From Sipunculus nudus (taxonomy: Eukaryota; Annelida; Sipuncula; Golfingiida; Sipunculidae), in the NCBI GenBank assembly GCA_026874595.1, contig CM049309.1:21672033-21736032 (forward strand): 64,000 nucleotides of DNA, in the 5' to 3' direction. The notes under the pieces are model-generated. The model was not told where the DNA came from and did not search any database. It was given only the letters and a program-made list of their open reading frames with translations. A program made the position numbers and the translations under genes. Of the stretch, positions 61,701 to 64,000 are shown piece after piece. How positions within the stretch are numbered: position 1 is the first letter of the stretch; each line of letters begins with the position of its first letter.

Positions 61701-63041
61701 CATTCTGTTAAAACTCCTTGACAAGCCGTCTCAGATTCAGCAGCCGGACTTCCATTATAATGATAACTATCACTAAGCTCACCAAGGTAATATTGTTCAT
61801 AACTGAACTGATGAAGATGATATTGTCCATAACTGAGCTGACTAGGGTGATATTGTCCATAACTGAGCTGACTAGGGTAATATTGTCCATAACTGAGCTG
61901 ACTATAGGGTGATATTGTATACAACTGAGTTGACTATAGGGTGATATTGTCCATAACTGAGCTGACTTTGGTGATATTGTCAATAACTGAGCTGACTAGG
62001 GTGATATTGTCCGTAACTGAGCTGACTAGGGTAATATTGTCCATAACTGAGCTGACTATAGGGTGATATTGTATACAACTGAGTTGACTATAGGGTGATA
62101 TTGTCCATAACTGAGCTGACTATGGTGATATTGTCAATAACTGAGCTGACTATGGTGATATTGTCAATAACTGAGCTGACTATGGTGATATTGTCAATAA
62201 CTGAGCTGACTAGGGTAATATTGTCCATAACTGAGTTGACTATAGGGTGATATTGTCCATAACTGAGTTGACTATAGGGTGATATTGTCAATAACTGAGC
62301 TGACTATGGTGATATTGTCAATAACTGAGCTGACTATGGTGATATTGTCAATAACTGAGCTGACTATGGTGATATTGTCAATAACTGAGCTGACTAGGGT
62401 GATATTGTCCATAATTGAGCTTTCTAGGGTGATACTGTCTATAATTGAGCTGATGTGAGTCTTATTGTCCATTACTGAGGATATATATAATGGGAACATT
62501 ACTTATTTTTGTTGATAATAACATAGTTGCTGTGAGAAACTATTGATAAATATACATATAAACGTAATTTGTCTGTAATTGTGCTATTGTTGTCATTGTA
62601 AAAAAATTGTGGATATAATGATGTACATGACATTAAAGGCTCAAAATGGACAAGACAGCCATGTTTCAAATCATGCTTAGTTTGTTAAGTGTATCCAGAT
62701 TCACATCATCACAAAAAACCTGGTCAGCTGTAAAATTATGATTGACAAAATTGATAAACACTGAAGTCAAGCTTTTACATGGAGTTGGCCTATCTGGCTT
62801 CATGTTAATGTACAGACTTGCCTTGTTTAAATCCCAACATGATATAATAGCACTTTCAAGGAATCAATCATGTTTCATTTTATTGTTATGGGGGATTAGA
62901 ATGAGGTCATGTACTCACTCTTGAATGATATGATTTTTTATGATGTCCAGAGAGTACTTACTGGCATTGTCTGACTGCCGTGGAGAGCATTAATAGCAGC
63001 CTGGGCTTCTGTGTGGGCTCCAAATTTCACAAAGGCACAGC
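49626..63041 (-). CDS. CELF: CELF family RNA-binding protein (CELF3/4/5/6, Bruno-like), 5' end outside window
   Basis: The exons in transcript order are 63041-62962, 56065-55922, 54944-54770, 53878-53747, 53356-53294, 52196-52116, an optional 51214-51110, 50852-50709 and 49753-49626 with TGA. Phases match throughout. The protein end comprises the second half of RRM2 ([32 protein letters not shown]), an Ala/Gln-rich divergent linker, and RRM3. RRM3 has RNP2 LFIYHLP and RNP1 KCFGFVSF and closes with [16 protein letters not shown] and the RRMQQMAG stretch place it with CELF3-6 rather than CELF1/2. These proteins bind UG-rich RNA and control alternative splicing, mostly in neurons. RRM1 and the first half of RRM2 lie to the right of the window. 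Confidence 0.95.
50709..50852 (-). CDS. CELF: CELF exon: first half of RRM3
   Basis: It encodes [20 protein letters not shown] and the continuation to ATNQSKCF. It holds RNP2 and the start of RNP1. The acceptor is GTTACAG and the donor TTTG|GTAAGT. Confidence 0.95.
51110..51214 (-). CDS. CELF: Candidate cassette exon of CELF (105 nt)
   Basis: It is bounded by an acceptor (ATTCAAG) and a donor (CCCG|GTTAGT). It is 105 nt long, enters and leaves in phase 1 like both neighbours, and has no stop in that frame. It would insert 35 residues ([11 protein letters not shown]...WETMPPP) before PEGCNLF at the start of RRM3. Its base composition is exon-like. I do not recognise the peptide from known CELF proteins, and the acceptor has a weak pyrimidine tract. 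Confidence 0.45.
52116..52196 (-). CDS. CELF: CELF linker exon
   Basis: This 81-nt exon encodes [15 protein letters not shown] and ends TAQKE, leading to RRM3. The acceptor is ATTACAG and the donor GAAG|GTATCT. Confidence 0.9.
53294..53356 (-). CDS. CELF: CELF linker exon
   Basis: This 63-nt exon encodes [21 protein letters not shown], a family-typical PLQQAYAG segment. The acceptor is GTTACAG and the donor GCTG|GTATAG. Confidence 0.9.
53747..53878 (-). CDS. CELF: CELF linker exon
   Basis: It encodes [19 protein letters not shown] and onwards to VAQYPA. The acceptor is GCCACAG and the donor GCAG|GTATGG. Confidence 0.9.
54770..54944 (-). CDS. CELF: CELF linker exon (Gln/Ala-rich)
   Basis: These 58 codons start [13 protein letters not shown] and end PTTT, matching the linker that follows YAQ in CELF3-6. 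The acceptor is CTACAGCAG, a tandem NAGNAG site that could drop the first Gln. The donor is ACCG|GTGAGT. Confidence 0.93.
55922..56065 (-). CDS. CELF: CELF exon: end of RRM2 and linker start
   Basis: These 48 codons start [17 protein letters not shown] and end GAYGAYAQ. The acceptor is CTTCAG. The donor used here is CTCAG|GTAGAC. A second, stronger-looking donor (GTGAGT) 12 nt downstream would add VDTS in frame. Confidence 0.93.
57290..57910. repeat. GC-rich interspersed repeat island, possibly SINE-derived
   Basis: This is a sharp rise in GC content inside an AT-rich intron. GGGACAAGGCTC occurs at 57548, 57598 and 57684. A segment near 57375-57440 (GATGAGGACGTAAAATGG, CCCGTGTCC, GCACGTAAAAGACCC) resembles, from memory, a conserved SINE core of marine invertebrates. 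No tRNA-like promoter was recognised, so the class is uncertain. Confidence 0.4.
61775..62470. repeat. 30-bp minisatellite in a CELF intron
   Basis: About 23 units of GGTGATATTGTCAATAACTG followed by AGCTGACTAT, with variants (CCATAACTG, TAGGG). The unit length is a multiple of three, so spurious long open frames occur on both strands. Confidence 0.95.
62962..63041 (-). CDS. CELF: CELF exon: second half of RRM2
   Basis: It encodes [18 protein letters not shown] and the following LHGSQTMP, containing the RRM2 RNP1 motif. The acceptor is TTGCAG and the donor CCA|GTAAGT. It enters in phase 1, so the preceding exon ends in a single G outside the window. Confidence 0.94.
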
Positions 63042-64000
63042 CTGCAAAATAAAACAGTTAGCCTTAATTCCTTGTTGTCATACTGTAATCTACATATGTA
63101 TTATAACAGAAAATAACACACAGACAAACAATAGTAACATATCATAGCACTATCTAGGCTGCAGGGTACAACCAATAACAGTATGGACCGGTATGAACTG
63201 AAAAGAATAAAAACAATGATATATGAAGCATATAGACAAATTACTGAAGGGCATTTAGCATTTATTATTTAAATTAATTACTAAAAGGAAATACTCTTGA
63301 CAGACTGGACAAAAGCATCACTTTAGCTCAGCATGGTTAAGGTAGCTAAGCTAAATTCAAGGAGTGAATAATATGCTCCAGAAAAAAAATATTAGATACA
63401 TGAAATGTGTATTACGTTACTCACACCCCATGCAGGGAAAACTATGAGTAAACTTGATGATACCATGGCACATACCAAACAGACAAAACAATGATTGTAG
63501 AAATACATCTATACAACAAAATTACTTTGATATCAACACTGATGTTATTCGTTTATGAGATTTTATGAATCACAGTTAACAGATAACAAACTTCATAAAA
63601 AATATTTTTCTTGTGATTCATAAGGAATATTGTGATAATGTAATTTATATGTAGGAAACATCAACATTAATGGACAACTAAGCGTTTTTTTTTTTCAGAT
63701 TTATCATTACAGCTGTAATAAATTGTCAAAATTAAGATAATTTGACAAATTAATAACCACAGGCATTATTGATTACTAATCTGAACAAGTCATTGTACTG
63801 TGGTGGGGAGTGGGTGGGGCTGCCAAGGACCTGGAGTTCCCAAGACCTGTGGCGACCCCAGTGGCTGTGAGCTTTGTCTAAATCTTCATCAGCAGCCAGC
63901 AGTGACTGACACCTGAAATTAGTGGTTATCATGGGGTCTGTGAGACAGAATTCTCAGGACCCTGAGGACAGCCCAAATTGATATTGGTGTCCATTACTTG
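63042..64000 (-). other. CELF intron, right edge of window
   Basis: No exon is recognised. The exon carrying the first half of RRM2 is expected further right. Confidence 0.6.

Larger units (their letters stand above)
49754..62961 (-). other. CELF introns
   Basis: Apart from the listed exons, this span is AT-rich intronic DNA. The largest intron (56066-62961) contains a GC-rich repeat island (57290-57910) and a 30-bp minisatellite (61775-62470). I see no further gene. Confidence 0.6.

Noticed and set aside
61526-62499. Several long minus-strand and plus-strand open frames with 10-residue repeats
   Set aside because: They arise from the 30-bp minisatellite in a CELF intron.

Overview
This window is nuclear DNA from an invertebrate animal. 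It has AT-rich intergenic and intronic sequence, abundant microsatellites, spliced genes with GT-AG introns, and Metazoa-specific gene families (an SLC1 glutamate transporter and a CELF RNA-binding protein). Retroelement and foldback-repeat content would suit a marine lophotrochozoan such as a mollusc, but the species cannot be fixed from the sequence alone.

Region 1 (1-9082) is a nest of retroelements. The window opens inside the pol gene of a Ty3/Gypsy LTR retrotransposon, with RNase H, integrase and a GPY/F-like tail. Pol carries four in-frame stops and a frameshift, so this is an old copy. Immediately after pol, in another frame and in the position env would occupy, lies an extra ORF of about 490 codons. 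It encodes a C2H2-like zinc finger followed by a TatD-family metal-dependent hydrolase domain with every metal-ligand motif present. A polypurine tract and an LTR start follow. The LTR appears to be split by a decayed non-LTR retrotransposon (endonuclease, reverse transcriptase, cysteine-rich C-terminus, TCAA-type tail), with probable LTR sequence resuming at about 8559. The retrotransposon-borne TatD ORF is the most unusual object here.

Region 2 (11417-32395, minus strand) is a complete eight-exon excitatory amino acid transporter gene (SLC1 family). All splice junctions keep phase and give a 525-residue protein with the substrate-binding residues of acidic amino acid transporters. Its roughly 15 kb first intron contains, on the opposite strand, a complete nine-exon protein kinase gene (18378-23519, 487 residues). 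That kinase has all catalytic residues but a divergent sequence that I cannot place in a family. A cluster of CRE-like sites lies upstream of its start codon, and one 3' splice site sits at the end of a tandem repeat that copies the acceptor.

Region 3 (32396-45000) is intergenic. It holds two foldback (MITE-like) elements with matching terminal inverted repeats, a 313-bp tandem duplication, a 20-copy 42-bp minisatellite and several simple repeats.

Region 4 (about 45000-63041, minus strand) is the 3' part of a CELF gene of the CELF3/4/5/6 (Bruno-like) type. It covers the second half of RRM2, the linker domain and all of RRM3. RRM1 and the first half of RRM2 lie beyond the right edge. I see an additional frame-preserving 105-nt candidate cassette exon and a likely 3'UTR intron. 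A 30-bp minisatellite and a GC-rich repeat island sit in its introns. No tRNA, rRNA or CRISPR feature was recognised.
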